A DNA stretch of 64,000 nucleotides from Nannobrachium achirus (lineage: Eukaryota > Chordata > Actinopteri > Myctophiformes > Myctophidae): NCBI GenBank assembly GCA_963921795.1, contig OY997642.1:64070140-64134139 (forward strand). The letters are read 5' to 3'. Positions within the stretch are counted from its first letter, which is position 1. Each line of letters begins with the position of its first letter. This document shows, in pieces, positions 1 to 10,386 of this stretch. A program made the position numbers and the translations under genes. Under the pieces are notes generated by a model. It had not been told where the DNA came from. It saw only the letters and a list, made by a program, of their open reading frames with translations, and made no database searches.

Positions 1-947
1 TTATCATAGCAACATGAAATTTTGTCACAGGCTAGGGGAAAGTGTACTTTTGCATAAACCTTGAAAACAGCCCCAACTCGTGAAACTCGGGCGTCGCAGC
101 CTCAGACAACGGGAATAACTCGGGAAACTCGTGGCGGCGCAGTCAATGAGTTAATAGGACTCCTACAACACCATCTGATTTTTTTCAATTTTTTATTTCA
201 AGTATTTCTATATTCGGGCCTTAGAGGGTTAATGGCTGCTCCGAAAGTGCACCATTTGCACTTTTTGCATTGGAATGCACCCATAATAAAGACACAACAG
301 AGGCCTTTTTTGCTCTGTCCTGTTATTTTACTATTTATAATGAATGTCACTAATACAATACAGGAGAAGGCAGATTTCTCTACTAGGTTTTATACTGTGT
401 GATGTGGTGGACATTTCTGTAGATTACGAGTTGAGTGGGCAATATCCATGTCTAGGCCACATATGTTGTTATGTTAATATGCTTAACTACTTAGAAACTG
501 GCACCCATTGGTCATTATCAATTGAATAGGCTGATCCCAAATTAATGCTCTATTTCCCCTAGAGCAGCTACATGTCTCAAATAGATAAAATAAATGATAA
601 TTGTCTGTTCTGTGAAAGATAAGAGTATGTTATAACTGTCTGTCCAATGGCAGCTGTGAGTTAAGTCACGTTTTGTGTTCCTTTAACTTAACTCTTTGAG
701 CTTGGCTCTCTTTTTAACTCATGAATGCAAAAGCAGTCTTCTAAAGTAACCATAACAATGAATTTGCCTTTTAAATAATGTTAAACCACAAAGTAATAAA
801 ACACTTGGCTTCAACTCAAAATAGTAACCTTGACTTAATGTCTAGTGAACAAATGGACTCTTTAGCTACAAGAAAAGGCACACAATAACTCCACACAACT
901 GAGTTTTATATAGAAATAAATATTTATAGAGCATGTAAAGGTGAAGT
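1..947. other. Unassigned sequence, no gene seen
   Basis: AT-rich sequence with only short open frames and no recognisable protein family, RNA gene or clear repeat structure. Confidence 0.6.

Positions 948-1015
<68 letters not shown>
948..1015 (+). repeat. (GATA)n microsatellite
   Basis: An uninterrupted run of GATA units, about 17 copies. The same tetranucleotide recurs beside SRCR exons elsewhere in this window. Confidence 0.95.
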
Positions 1016-1030
1016 CAGGTTGATGCACCA

Positions 1031-1376
1031 ATTGATGCAGGTTAGAGTTGTCCTATCTAAAAAATAAGGTAATATTTGAATTTTCCATCAAAAAATACAT
1101 ACAATAGAGATCCAATTTGTTTTTTTAGATGGATAGGGTACAATTGGCAATTATAAAATACCGATTGATGCAGGTTAGAGTTGTCCTATGCAAAAAAGAA
1201 GGTCATATTTGAATTCTCCATCAAAAAATACATACAATAGACATCCAATTTGTTTTTTAGATGGATAGGGTACAATTGGCAATTATAAAATACCAATTGA
1301 TGCAGCTTAGAGTTGTCCTATGCAAAAAAGAAGGTCATATTTGAATTCTCCATCAAAAAATACATACAATAGACAC
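1031..1376 (+). repeat. Tandem repeat, ~132-133 bp unit, ~2.6 copies
   Basis: Units begin ATTGATGCAG at 1,031, 1,164 and 1,296 and share the blocks GTTAGAGTTGTCCTAT, CATCAAAAAATACATACAAT and GATGGATAGGGTACAATTGG. The third unit is cut off at a poly-T tract at about 1,378. The copies are nearly identical. No coding potential is seen. Confidence 0.9.
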
Positions 1377-1728
1377 CCTTTTTTTTTTTTTTTTTTTCAC
1401 GGCCTCGTCCATGGCCGGCCGTCCACGGCCGGCCGTTTGCGTCCACGCGTCTCTGGGTAACTCCGAGCTGCGTCTCTGAGTCGCGTCTTGGAATTACAGA
1501 CGAGTTGTAGCCTCAGAGAGCTGCGTCTATAACTCCGAGCCGCGTCTCTCTGAGTTACAGACGCGATGTAGTCTCACAAAGCTCCGTCTTAGGAGTTACA
1601 ACCGCCCGCGTCTCGAGCCGTCTGTGAGCCGCTGCGTCTGGAGGCTACGGAGGTACAGAGAGAGAGAGGCCAAGTTCATTAGGTATTGACGGTTCACGTG
1701 GTTAAATATCTGGAATCTATGAAAATGT
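1377..1728. other. Poly-T, GGCCGGCCG motifs and GCGTCT-rich low-complexity DNA
   Basis: A poly-T run is followed by two GGCCGGCCG motifs, then about 220 bp in which GCGTCT or CGTCT recurs every 10-30 bp. The same GCGTCT-rich texture returns at 2,100-2,260 and 2,640-2,890. It is CpG-rich compared with its surroundings. No open reading frame is convincing. Confidence 0.6.
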
Positions 1729-2249
1729 CTTGGGGGTCCCTGCTTCATCTCTCTCTCAACTAAGGGGTCCTTGGCTTGAAAACGTTGAAGAAGTGGTTTA
1801 ATAGTGCTTTACAGTGTGATAACGGTCTAGTTTAGCCGTGGAAGGTGGTGAAAAGAGTGACTTGAGTGGGAGTCGAACCGGTGACCCATGGTGGACGAGG
1901 CGAGAGCTCTACCGACTGAGCTAAACGGCCTGGCACGTGCTTCGAATCCACGCACTTATAGCTTATTTAAGTGAAAAAAGCGAACAAAAAAAAAGAAAGA
2001 AAAGAGGATATATACGACTTAAAAACGTTATCATGACACACTATAATGCCGACAATATGGTAGAATATTGCATGTTCCATTGACAATAAATAATAGACAG
2101 ACGCGGTAGCCTCCAGGCCACGTCTTTGAGTCGCGTCTCGGAATTCAGAGCCGCGATTGAAACCGAAAATTGCGTCTGGAGCCGCGGTGTGTCTCACAGA
2201 GCCGTGATGATCGCGTCTGTAAACGCGGTAAGTCTACCAGGGCCGCGGT
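1729..2249 (+). repeat. 521-bp direct repeat, copy 1 (contains tRNA-SINE)
   Basis: This copy runs from TTGGGGGTCCCTGCTTCATC to GGGCCGCGGTT and is repeated 538 bp downstream with very few substitutions. It carries a minus-strand tRNA-like SINE head, an A-rich stretch (AACAAAAAAAAAGAAAG) and a GCGTCT-rich tail. Spacing and orientation indicate a segmental tandem duplication rather than two independent insertions. Confidence 0.9.
1868..1930 (-). mobile_element. tRNA-derived SINE head, copy 1
   Basis: The minus strand shows an intact Pol III A box (TAGCTCAGTCGG) and B box (GGTTCGACTCC) at tRNA-like spacing. The would-be acceptor strands do not pair, so this is a tRNA-derived SINE rather than a working tRNA gene. 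The body continues leftwards to about 1,729. Confidence 0.75.
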
Positions 2250-2266
2250 TAACTGCGTCCAAATGT

Positions 2267-2787
2267 ATTGGGGGTCCCTGCTTCATCTCTCTCTCAACTA
2301 AGGGGTCCTTGGCTTGAAAACGTTGAAGAAGTGGTTTAATAGTGCTTTACAGTGTGATAACGGTCTAGTTTAGCCGTGGAAGGTGGTGAAAAGAGTGACT
2401 TGAGAGGGAGTCGAACTGGTGACTCATGGTGGACGAGGCGAGAGCTCTACCGACTGAGCTAAACGGCCTGGCACGTGCTTCGAATCCACGCACTTATAGC
2501 TTATTTAAGTGAAAAAAGCGAACAAAAAAAAAGAAAGAAAAGAGGATATATACGACTTAAAAACGTTATCATGACACACTATAATGCCGACAATATGGTA
2601 GAATATTGCATGTTCCATTGACAATAAATAATAGACAGACGCGGTAGCCTCCAGGCCACGTCTTTGAGTCGCGTCTCGGAATTCAGAGCCGCGATTGGAC
2701 CCGAAAATTGCGTCTGGAGCCGCGGTGTGTCTCACAGTGCCGTGATGATCGCGTCTGTAAACGCGGTAAGTCTACCAGGGCCGCGGT
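2267..2787 (+). repeat. 521-bp direct repeat, copy 2
   Basis: Second copy of the 1,729-2,249 unit, separated from it by 17 bp. It has a few point differences, one of them inside the SINE B box. Confidence 0.9.
2406..2468 (-). mobile_element. tRNA-derived SINE head, copy 2 (B box damaged)
   Basis: Same minus-strand A box as copy 1. The B box reads AGTTCGACTCC, so its first G is lost. This copy would be expected to bind TFIIIC less well than copy 1. Confidence 0.7.
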
Positions 2788-3440
2788 TTCGCGTCTAGAA
2801 GACGCAAAACTGCGTCCAGAGACGCAAAGCTGCGTCCTGACCGCTATTTATGCACTGACGCGTATACAGACGGGTCTGAGGTCGCGTCACATGACTCGGA
2901 CGCAGTCGTCCACGGTGCTTGCTGAATATGTCTTCCCTGTGTATTTGTGGTTACTTCCTGAAAGCCAAGCAGGCATATTTAGTGAACAGGTCATTGTGGC
3001 CACATAAAACATAATTTTATGTTGCAAGTATAATCATAATACCTGACGATTAGGTTGTAGGGGAGAAATAATCACAGCCAAATGTCTTTAAACCATCCTC
3101 ACCGCTGGTCCAGACTCCATATATGGGCATACGTGGAGGAGTCGTAACACAGAAGCGCACATCCGACCGATATGCCCTTATATAGGCCTATCCACGTCTT
3201 TCCAACGCCCCATAGTGCATTGCGCAGACGCTGTACCGAGCTTCCGGCGCCGAAGCCGAGTGTGATTTACAAGTTCACAACGGGTTGCATCTGCGACGTG
3301 ACGTGAGCTTGTATGTCTGCTGTTAAACCGGAAGTGTGGTCCAAACAGGTCCAAATAATCTCCAGTAAACTCCCGCGGAAACAGGTGGATATGGATATGG
3401 AGATCCTGTGACAGAAACCTCTTTCAATCTGTTTAGCTGA
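2788..3440. other. Unassigned; GCGTCT-rich then unique
   Basis: The GCGTCT-rich texture continues to about 2,890. The rest is unique sequence with no gene or RNA signature. Confidence 0.5.
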
Positions 3441-3530
3441 TGTCCCTATGTCTCTATGTCCCTATGTCCCCATTTACCTGTGTCCTCATGTACCTGTGTC
3501 CCTATGTCCCTATCCCTGTCCCTATGTATG
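3441..3530 (+). repeat. Degenerate minisatellite, TGTCCCTATG unit
   Basis: About nine diverged 10-12 bp units based on TGTCCCTATG, with variants such as TGTCCTCATGTACC. Confidence 0.85.
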
Positions 3531-5610
3531 CCGTGTTAATTCCTCTCTTTAAAAGAATCACCTTAGATAGATAATGTTAACATTTGCACTTTCTCTGGTG
3601 TTTAGTCGTTTCTCAGTATGTTTCTTCCTTTTTTTGGGTGCACACTGTGTGTAGTTCTACCTGATGTACGAAAACTTTTATAGTGTGTAAATTGTATCAC
3701 CTTGGAGTTATTCTTACTGTAGGTACTTGTGGTGTATCATGGATGTTCTATTTTTGTTGTTGGTGTCTTGTATGGCATGTGCAGCAAAGACATGTGTACT
3801 TTTTTTTTTCTGCCTCTTGGCCAGTTCCCACTCGTAAAAGAGTATGCCTGCTTAGCCTGGTAACAGCCAGTGTCTCCCGAGGGAGAGTCTGGGACTCAGA
3901 AATAGCCAACTTATTACGATGACCTAGCTACTCACTTTGACAGACAGATTCCTTTAACCAATCAGTAGCCATCAGCGCATCAAAACATTTCATTTAGACA
4001 CTTCAGCTTAGAGTTAACCATATGACATTTCTTAGATGTAACATAACCATTTATGCAATGATATTGCTTTGAGTTTGGCAGATGGGCTCTGCTCTAATGA
4101 TAACAGATGTATCTGTGTAACCATAACCTAACACAGAATCTGTTATCTCAGACCCCCAGAGCAGAGCATAAAATACAGTACAACAACATACTTCACTTAC
4201 ATCTTTGAATGTACAATCGTAATATAAACATTTACAACTTCCAATGTAGTAATAAATGTAGAATAACCATGGAATGATCCAACCCCCTATAATATCATGA
4301 AGTTAAATGCCAAAGGGAGGAGGCCGGGGAGGTGGAGGAATTTTCCGACACTGACAAGTACGACCTGCTCTGACAGCTGAACGGAGAGAATGAGCGGTGA
4401 GCTGAAGCTGCTTAAAAAGACCGCCTGAGTTACCCTGGTAAAAGAGGGCACGTGTGAAGTAGCGAATGACTGTGAAGAGAAAAGAACGTAGGTACGTGAC
4501 TGGAGGGCGTATGAATGAATTAACTGTTAGCAAATGAAAGAGGGGGGGTTCGGGGTATATCTAGGACTCTAACTGCCGTGTCCAAATGAACTACACTGTG
4601 CAGAACAGCAAATATATCTTTTCCAAGATAGGAATTCCAAAAGTGCAAACTGTGGTTATTTTTTAAGTTCTGAGATGCCGTTGATTTCAGATAAAACTTG
4701 TTTTAATGCAGCTTTGATTCGCAAACACGCTTCGAGGTATGGTGACCGTCCGCCATGTTTGTTTACAACATGTGGGAGATGCAGCAGCAGCTCCAATTCT
4801 ACGTTGTCAACTACACGACCAATCAGGAGCGGTGTGAGGTGGGTGGCACCAATTGCGGCCATTTGATTGGAAATTAGAAAATAATTTATCGTAACGAGCA
4901 GGGCAGGAGTTTCATGGAGGCCATGAAGGCCATGGCTCTCGTTGCCTCTCAGTGTGGCCTTGTGCCCCTCAAACCAATGGCATGACCTGAGGCCACAGTG
5001 GCCTTAATGCCCCAGCTGACTGTACCACTCTCTCCTCTGTCTCTGTCTTGTCAATATAAAGACACCAGTGTCCCTTTCTTGTCATGTAGTCACCAGTGTC
5101 TTTTGTTGAGTCCTCAGTTTTAAACCAATCCAGTCTTTGATTTGTGCTGGACTGAGCATGGATCAGATTGTAAATCCTTAACCCTATCATTCAACAAATT
5201 CTTTCAATGGGAAATCCTGTTTTATTTGATGACCTTCCTGCCCTGGCATTTGGCATTTGTGCCCTCAACAAATGGACAACACCAAAGGCCAAGTGGTCTT
5301 GCCCCTAAAATGACCAAATTCCAGGCCTGGTAACGAGACTCTATGGGAGGGATCTCAGACCGAGAAAGGAAACACATTTGTGATGACGTAGTTCCGGATG
5401 GCCGTGCCAGGCTAATGCCTGCTGGTGTGGGTATCCCAAATATGGACACGCGTGAGTCTTGCCTGATGTCTGCACAAATCGGAATTGCTAGGCTACAGTA
5501 TTTGTTGTGTGTTTGACATTGGACCAGAACCCAGGACGGCCTCTATAAGACCCTGTAGGGTGGATTCAAAGCTCACCTGTTGCATCAGAGAGACAGGCAG
5601 GGACACAGAG
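3531..5610. other. Unassigned region upstream of the kelch gene
   Basis: About 2 kb with no recognisable gene or element. The open frame of the kelch gene extends upstream without a stop to 5,485, but that extension has no kelch similarity. Confidence 0.5.
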
Positions 5611-6609
5611 ATGTTGCGCTGGATGCTGGGCAAAGAGAATGGAGGACCAGAGGCTTACAATCTGGTTGCTGTGACGGTGGGTCACAAGGTGTACTGCTTT
5701 GAAGGGTATGGTAGCAGCGACGACATGAATCAGCTCAATGTGCATGTCTTCAACACAGTGTCTTCACACTCTAAGAAGTTGCCCCCAGTGACACCTGGAA
5801 GAGACGGATACACAGCTGTGTTGATAGAAGATGTCATCTACATCTGGGGAGGATATCCTTACAGCAATGTGCTTTATGCATTTGATGTTGATGCCCACAG
5901 ATGGTTCCTGCCCAACGTTTCTGGGACCGGTCCAGAGAAGAGGTGGCTTCACTCGGCCTCTGTCTTGGGGAACATCATGTATATCCATGGAGGATACAAC
6001 TCACCTGTATACTTTAATGACATCTACAAGTTGGACACCACCACAATGGTCTGGTCTTTAATTAACACCCGAGGAACTCCTCCACCTGCTTCTTACTGGC
6101 ACTCTGCCACCATCATCGGGACAAAGATGTTTGTATTTGGGGGCTATATGAAGGCACACAACAACAACAACAACACTGACATCAGAGTGTTCGACACAGA
6201 GACCAACTGCTGGCTGAGAACCCCACCTTCTGCACAGCTTGTTCCAAAAGAATGCGGGGATCATCCAGCCTTTGCCTACAATGAAGAGCTGTACATATTC
6301 TGTGATAACAGGGACCAGGACTGCAACAATCTGTGGAAATTCAATCCAGAGACCCTCTCTTGGAAGAAGGTTGAGCCCAAGGGAAAAGGCCTGTCTCAGA
6401 CTCATTTCAAATCCCTTTGCATGGTGGGAGAGCGTGTTTTTCTCTTTGGAGGCGGATACAGGGACACACATGTCAATGTCTTAGACTTGAGTCCTAGTCT
6501 GAAGACGGTATGCAAGCTGGTAGTTATTCAGTACGGTCTGGAGCAGTCTGGACTCCCACACAATATCAGGTGGGAACTGGTAGCCATGACAAGCAACAGC
6601 AACAGATGA
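5611..6609 (+). CDS. Intronless KLHDC3-like kelch-domain protein (probable retrogene)
   Basis: A 332-residue protein in one uninterrupted frame. It has six recognisable kelch blades, with GG-type motifs in VIYIWGGY, IMYIHGGY, MFVFGGY and VFLFGGG. The C-terminus matches KLHDC3: a BC-box-like SLKTVCKLVVIQY (about 296-308) and a Cul2-box-like LPHNI (about 315-319). KLHDC3 is known as a substrate receptor of CUL2-RING ubiquitin ligases that reads C-terminal degrons. The start at 5,611 (MLRW...) was chosen because it matches the family N-terminus. The upstream in-frame ATG at 5,485 adds unrelated sequence. KLHDC3 is about 380 aa and multi-exon in vertebrates; this copy has no introns and has shortened loops. 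Blade 1 has EG for GG and blade 5 reads YIFCDN for YIFGG. An Asn run (AAC repeat) lies in blade 4. No poly-A tail or target-site duplication was recognised. It could be a functional retrogene or a pseudogene that has kept its frame. Confidence 0.8.
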   Translation: MLRWMLGKENGGPEAYNLVAVTVGHKVYCFEGYGSSDDMNQLNVHVFNTVSSHSKKLPPVTPGRDGYTAVLIEDVIYIWGGYPYSNVLYAFDVDAHRWFLPNVSGTGPEKRWLHSASVLGNIMYIHGGYNSPVYFNDIYKLDTTTMVWSLINTRGTPPPASYWHSATIIGTKMFVFGGYMKAHNNNNNTDIRVFDTETNCWLRTPPSAQLVPKECGDHPAFAYNEELYIFCDNRDQDCNNLWKFNPETLSWKKVEPKGKGLSQTHFKSLCMVGERVFLFGGGYRDTHVNVLDLSPSLKTVCKLVVIQYGLEQSGLPHNIRWELVAMTSNSNR

Positions 6610-6810
6610 TGCTGGCAGAAGAAAACCTCCTGGTTCTTCAGACTGATGCAATAGAAGAACCATTTATGCTTCAAGAAGGATCTTAAACATAGATCTTTTA
6701 ATGGTCATTTTCATCCATGAAAAAAGAAGAAGACTAAAAGAAAACATATCACTTTCACTGTATATAGCCTACTTAATGTCTCTCAGGGCTCTATACTTCA
6801 TTCGTTCCCG

Positions 6811-6937
6811 TCCATCCATCCATCTTCAACCGCTTATCCGGAATCGGGTTGCGGGGGTAACAGTTCCAGCTGAGATATCCATAGTTCCCTGTCCTGAGCA
6901 ACTTCCTCCACTCCCTCCGGGAGTATACCGAGGCGTT
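6811..6937 (+). mobile_element. Common teleost interspersed repeat fragment
   Basis: It begins with CATCCATCC units and continues CAACCGCTTATCCGGAATCG and GGGTTGCGGGGG, a sequence I associate with a widespread fish interspersed repeat. Family assignment is from memory. Confidence 0.45.
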
Positions 6938-6939
6938 CT

Positions 6940-6988
<49 letters not shown>
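6938..6988 (+). repeat. (CTAA)n microsatellite
   Basis: About 12 perfect CTAA units directly after the interspersed repeat fragment. Confidence 0.95.
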
Positions 6989-7609
6989 GTATGGCGGATT
7001 ACAATACGTGTTTTACCATTGCATGGCAGGCACACTTAATAAAGACATGATGATGGGAGGCAAGAGAAAAATCTAAAGCAGGGATCTATTTCTTTTTATT
7101 TTATTTTTACAAACCAGATCATTGGCAGATGCCAGCTCCACATCTGTGGACTGTATAGGTGATCGGATGGGGTTTGTGTGAGGCTGAAGACGCTTTCCAG
7201 CATAGTGACATGCAGAACAAGCCGTCCATATACGGTAGTAAGGTTTACATAGAAGCAGAGTTGGGATCCGTTACTCAAAAAAGTAGTGCACTACATATTA
7301 CATATTACCTTTGAAAAAAGTAGTGCCTTACACTACTTCATTACTCCCCGGAGAAAGTAACTAGTTACACTACTCGTTACACTACTTTTGAGTTACTCCA
7401 TAAAAAAGCCTGAGATGCATTGCCATATATTAGATGTATTAAATATTTATTATATATTATTATAATATCTAATACAATACAGTTATGTTGTTCAATGAAG
7501 TGAGTCCCAGGGCTCACTGGTGGTCATTTGAATGAGTCTAATAATAATAATAATAATATTTATAATAATAAGGGTAATAATAATAATAATTATTATTATT
7601 ATTACCCAT
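6989..7609. other. Unassigned; hAT-like fragment and AAT repeat inside
   Basis: No gene. 7,255-7,395 (GTTGGGATCCGTTACTC, then AAAGTAACTAGTTACACTAC) resembles the ends of non-autonomous hAT elements common in fish (low confidence). 7,540-7,603 is AAT/ATT trinucleotide repeat forming an inverted pair. Confidence 0.45.
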
Positions 7610-8519
7610 ATTTTTTTTACTGGGTTTGGTGGGGGCCAGACAGAACCCATCCGCGGGCCGCAAATGGCACACGGGCCGTCTAATGGGGAACCCTGTTCTA
7701 TACTGTACCTATGGGTACAGATGTTGCAGATCCAGTAGCCTAGTCACTGGTGCATGACAAAATAAACAAAGAGAAAAGACCGAAATGTTTAAGTGCACCG
7801 TCAACCTTTTCTCAGAGCTCTATACTGACACCTCTCTCACCCACAACAGCAGCCAAACCAGCATAAGGTAATTAACCAGTCCACTCACCTGTTGCTGCAG
7901 TTTAACACACTTTCAAACAATCTACAAGTGTACATTGTTTAAAGGACAACTTTGTTTTTTTACAACAAGGGTTCATATTTTAGATTGTAATTAGAGAAAA
8001 TAAAAAGTGAGAGTTAAAATGTTTTCATTTATTTGTTCTATTGTTTTTTCGTGTTTACTGTGCTAAAATGTGGGGCATGCGTACGCATGGGGGCATTCGT
8101 ACAATATGTCTTTTTAGACACAATAAGCCAGCAGTTTCTTTATTTTTATTTACAGTAACACTTCTAGCCCCCATAAGTCACATCCAACGATGAAAGGTTG
8201 CGTTGTATCTTGGGAATGGGCTTATTCTGTGTAAAATGACATATTTAGCCACTTGTACGCATGCCCCCAATAGAATCTCTAAAACAATAGAAAGAAGTAA
8301 ATGAAATCAATTTAACACTCATCTTTTATATTCTTTAATTACAATCCAAAATATGAACCCTTGTTGTAAAAAAACTAAAGTTGTCCTTTAAGTCACAGTG
8401 GTTTTCATATCATAAATATGAACTTTAGTTTAGTCAAAAGCTTGTGTATAATCCACGTTATTCATGTGTACATAGGCTACATGTTTACATAGGCTGCATA
8501 TGGAAGGACACATGTTGCG

Positions 8520-8650
8520 CATTGTACATTATTTGAACAGACGGTTACGGACCGCCCCAACCTGCCCCGCCAATAAAGTGAACATTTCTTGACCCAGCTC
8601 AACCCTGCCTGCGAGCTGACTGCGGGTTCGGGCTGGCCCGCACATCACTA
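8520..8650 (-). mobile_element. hAT-like terminal fragment (TAGTGATGTGCGGG end)
   Basis: The minus strand starts TAGTGATGTGCGGGCC and is rich in CGGGTT/CCCGCA. Related sequence occurs at 41,310-41,405 (palindrome partner) and 47,930-48,035. The terminus looks like a hAT end, but no partner end was seen. Confidence 0.4.
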
Positions 8651-8686
8651 GTAGGTAGGTAGGTAGGTAGGTAGGTAGGTAGGTAT

Positions 8687-8746
<60 letters not shown>
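8651..8746 (+). repeat. (GGTA)n-(GATA)n compound microsatellite
   Basis: About eight GGTA units are followed by about 15 GATA units, ending 32 bp from the donor site of the L-gene A2 exon. Confidence 0.95.
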
Positions 8747-8777
8747 AAATAAGACTGCAAACATATGCTTCCATTAC

Positions 8778-9071
8778 CTGAACAGATCACCTCTAGTCTT
8801 CCAGAGGACCTTTCTAAATAGGTTGATCCACACTCCCTCAGTGAAGACTCAGACCCAACACATTGATCTTTGTTGCCCCATGTAGCTGTATATGCAGAAT
8901 TGGTTGTTACTGTTGAAATAACAGAGCCACAGTCCAGCTGTCTACACACCACAGCCGATGACTCCAGTTTCCAGTTCAAACGATGCACTGGTCTCCACTC
9001 TCCATGGCGTTTCAGCTCCAGTGTTCCATTGCAGTGACTGGTTCCTCCCACCAACCTGACATTGTCAGGAT
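8778..9071 (-). CDS. SRCR gene L, exon A2 (six-cysteine SRCR domain)
   Basis: A 294-nt exon on the minus strand. The acceptor is TTCCTGTATAG and the donor is CAG|GTAATG, with phase 1 at both ends. It encodes one SRCR domain: VRLVGGTSHC, VVCRQLDCG, QCVGSESSLREC and LEVICSG are in register with the family. Six cysteines remain (C1, C3, C4, C5, C6, C8); the C2 and C7 positions are replaced. SRCR domains are extracellular ligand-binding or adhesion modules. It is the last recognisable exon of the minus-strand gene; the palindrome boundary lies 1.2 kb further on. Its partner in the other arm is 29,106-29,399. Confidence 0.85.
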
Positions 9072-9080
9072 CTATACAGG

Positions 9081-9081
<1 letters not shown>

Positions 9082-9163
<82 letters not shown>
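9082..9163 (+). repeat. (CA)n microsatellite at SRCR acceptor
   Basis: About 40 CA units. On the minus strand this is a (TG)n run ending about 10 bp before the acceptor of exon A2. Confidence 0.95.
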
Positions 9164-9166
<3 letters not shown>

Positions 9167-9311
9167 TGATAAGACCTGTTAGATATGGCCTTAATATTTA
9201 TGACATCAGGGAACTCCATATATGGGCATAAAAGGGAATCTCTTAGTGTGGTTCACCTGACATCACAGTGATGTCAGAGCAAGATGTGCCATTTCGCATA
9301 ACCTCAGGTCG

Positions 9312-9370
<59 letters not shown>

Positions 9371-9848
9371 TGACACTTGGTGTTCAGCGGGTCAAATTTG
9401 ACACATCATTGACTCAGCCCAAAATACTAAAAAAGTAAACAGTGAACACTATTTAAAATATTATTTTGGGTTAGGGTTTCATCTTTCAATACAGCTCCAT
9501 CAATTATAAAAAATTTAAAATTCACTCATTATATTTACTATAATGAAGACAATAGATAATGTTGTTATCTGGCTATAAACGACTAATATTAGAACACACT
9601 TCCAAAAATATTTTACTTACTCGTTTTTTTTTCTTCTTTTTGTTAATATAATTATATATAATTATTTAAAATAGTGACAAGCTGTGATGTCACGGGTCAA
9701 AATGGGCCCATATTTAACTTAAATGTAGTATTTCAATATGCCAACCTGTTATTTGTTGGCCTTGAGTTTATGATTTCATCCCATGCAACACCTTTTGTTA
9801 CTTGAAGAAGATTCTGGACAGTATTTGTCAATGTAATAACGTGAACTA

Positions 9849-9917
<69 letters not shown>

Positions 9918-9919
<2 letters not shown>

Positions 9920-10386
9920 AGCATCGGTCATTCGAGGCATGAACTACACAGCCAAACGTGTGGGTAGCGCCAAACAGAATTTTGCCAACATGGCTTGCAA
10001 TATACTGTTCTGCTGCATGGCATTTACTCTCGTTTTTGGCTTCCCTGACACTGAGCTTAACATTAACAAAGTGTAAAAATGGCCAATGTGTTGTTTTTTC
10101 TTTTCCTTATTACTGTGAGAGAGTGCAATCATTCAATGCACCAAGTAACAAAGGTGAAAACCAAAAGAACAGTATTGCAGGCCTGCCAGGCCATTTTGAA
10201 AATTTTTGGAGGGGCCCTACCCACACGTTTGACTGTGTTGCTCATTCCACGAATGCCAGATCCTTAACACAATACAATTTGGCATAATTAAAGGGGGGAT
10301 ATAATGGACCGAATGTTGGCAAATTTGGGGTCGGCGCTACCCACACGTTTGGCTGTGTAGCTCATGCCTCGAATGCCCGATGCTTA
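9918..10386 (+). mobile_element. 469-bp MITE with ~74-bp terminal inverted repeats
   Basis: The left end (TAAGCATCGGTCATTCGAGG, then CCAAACGTGTGGGTAGCGCC) is inverted at 10,313-10,386. A third, direct copy of the inner TIR lies at about 10,200-10,268. There is no coding capacity. It is absent from the right arm, so it is probably a left-arm insertion. Confidence 0.75.

Noticed and set aside
948-1376. Possible CRISPR-like array
   Set aside because: Units are contiguous tandem repeats without unique spacers, in a vertebrate-type genome.
1868-1930. Functional tRNA gene
   Set aside because: A and B boxes are good but the acceptor stem does not pair and the unit sits in a SINE-like block; called a SINE head instead.
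4303-4862. Short minus-strand frames with hydrophobic or charged stretches
   Set aside because: No family resemblance, no splice or promoter support, and lengths expected by chance.
5485-5610. Upstream ATG at 5,485 as the start of the kelch protein
   Set aside because: The 42 extra residues have no kelch or family similarity; MLRW at 5,611 matches the KLHDC3 N-terminus.
8983-9231. Frames coding poly-TH, poly-CV or poly-SL across microsatellites (also near 28,823, 48,059, 49,750, 50,707)
   Set aside because: They are translations of (CA)n, (TG)n, (CT)n or ATAC repeats, partly antisense to SRCR exons.
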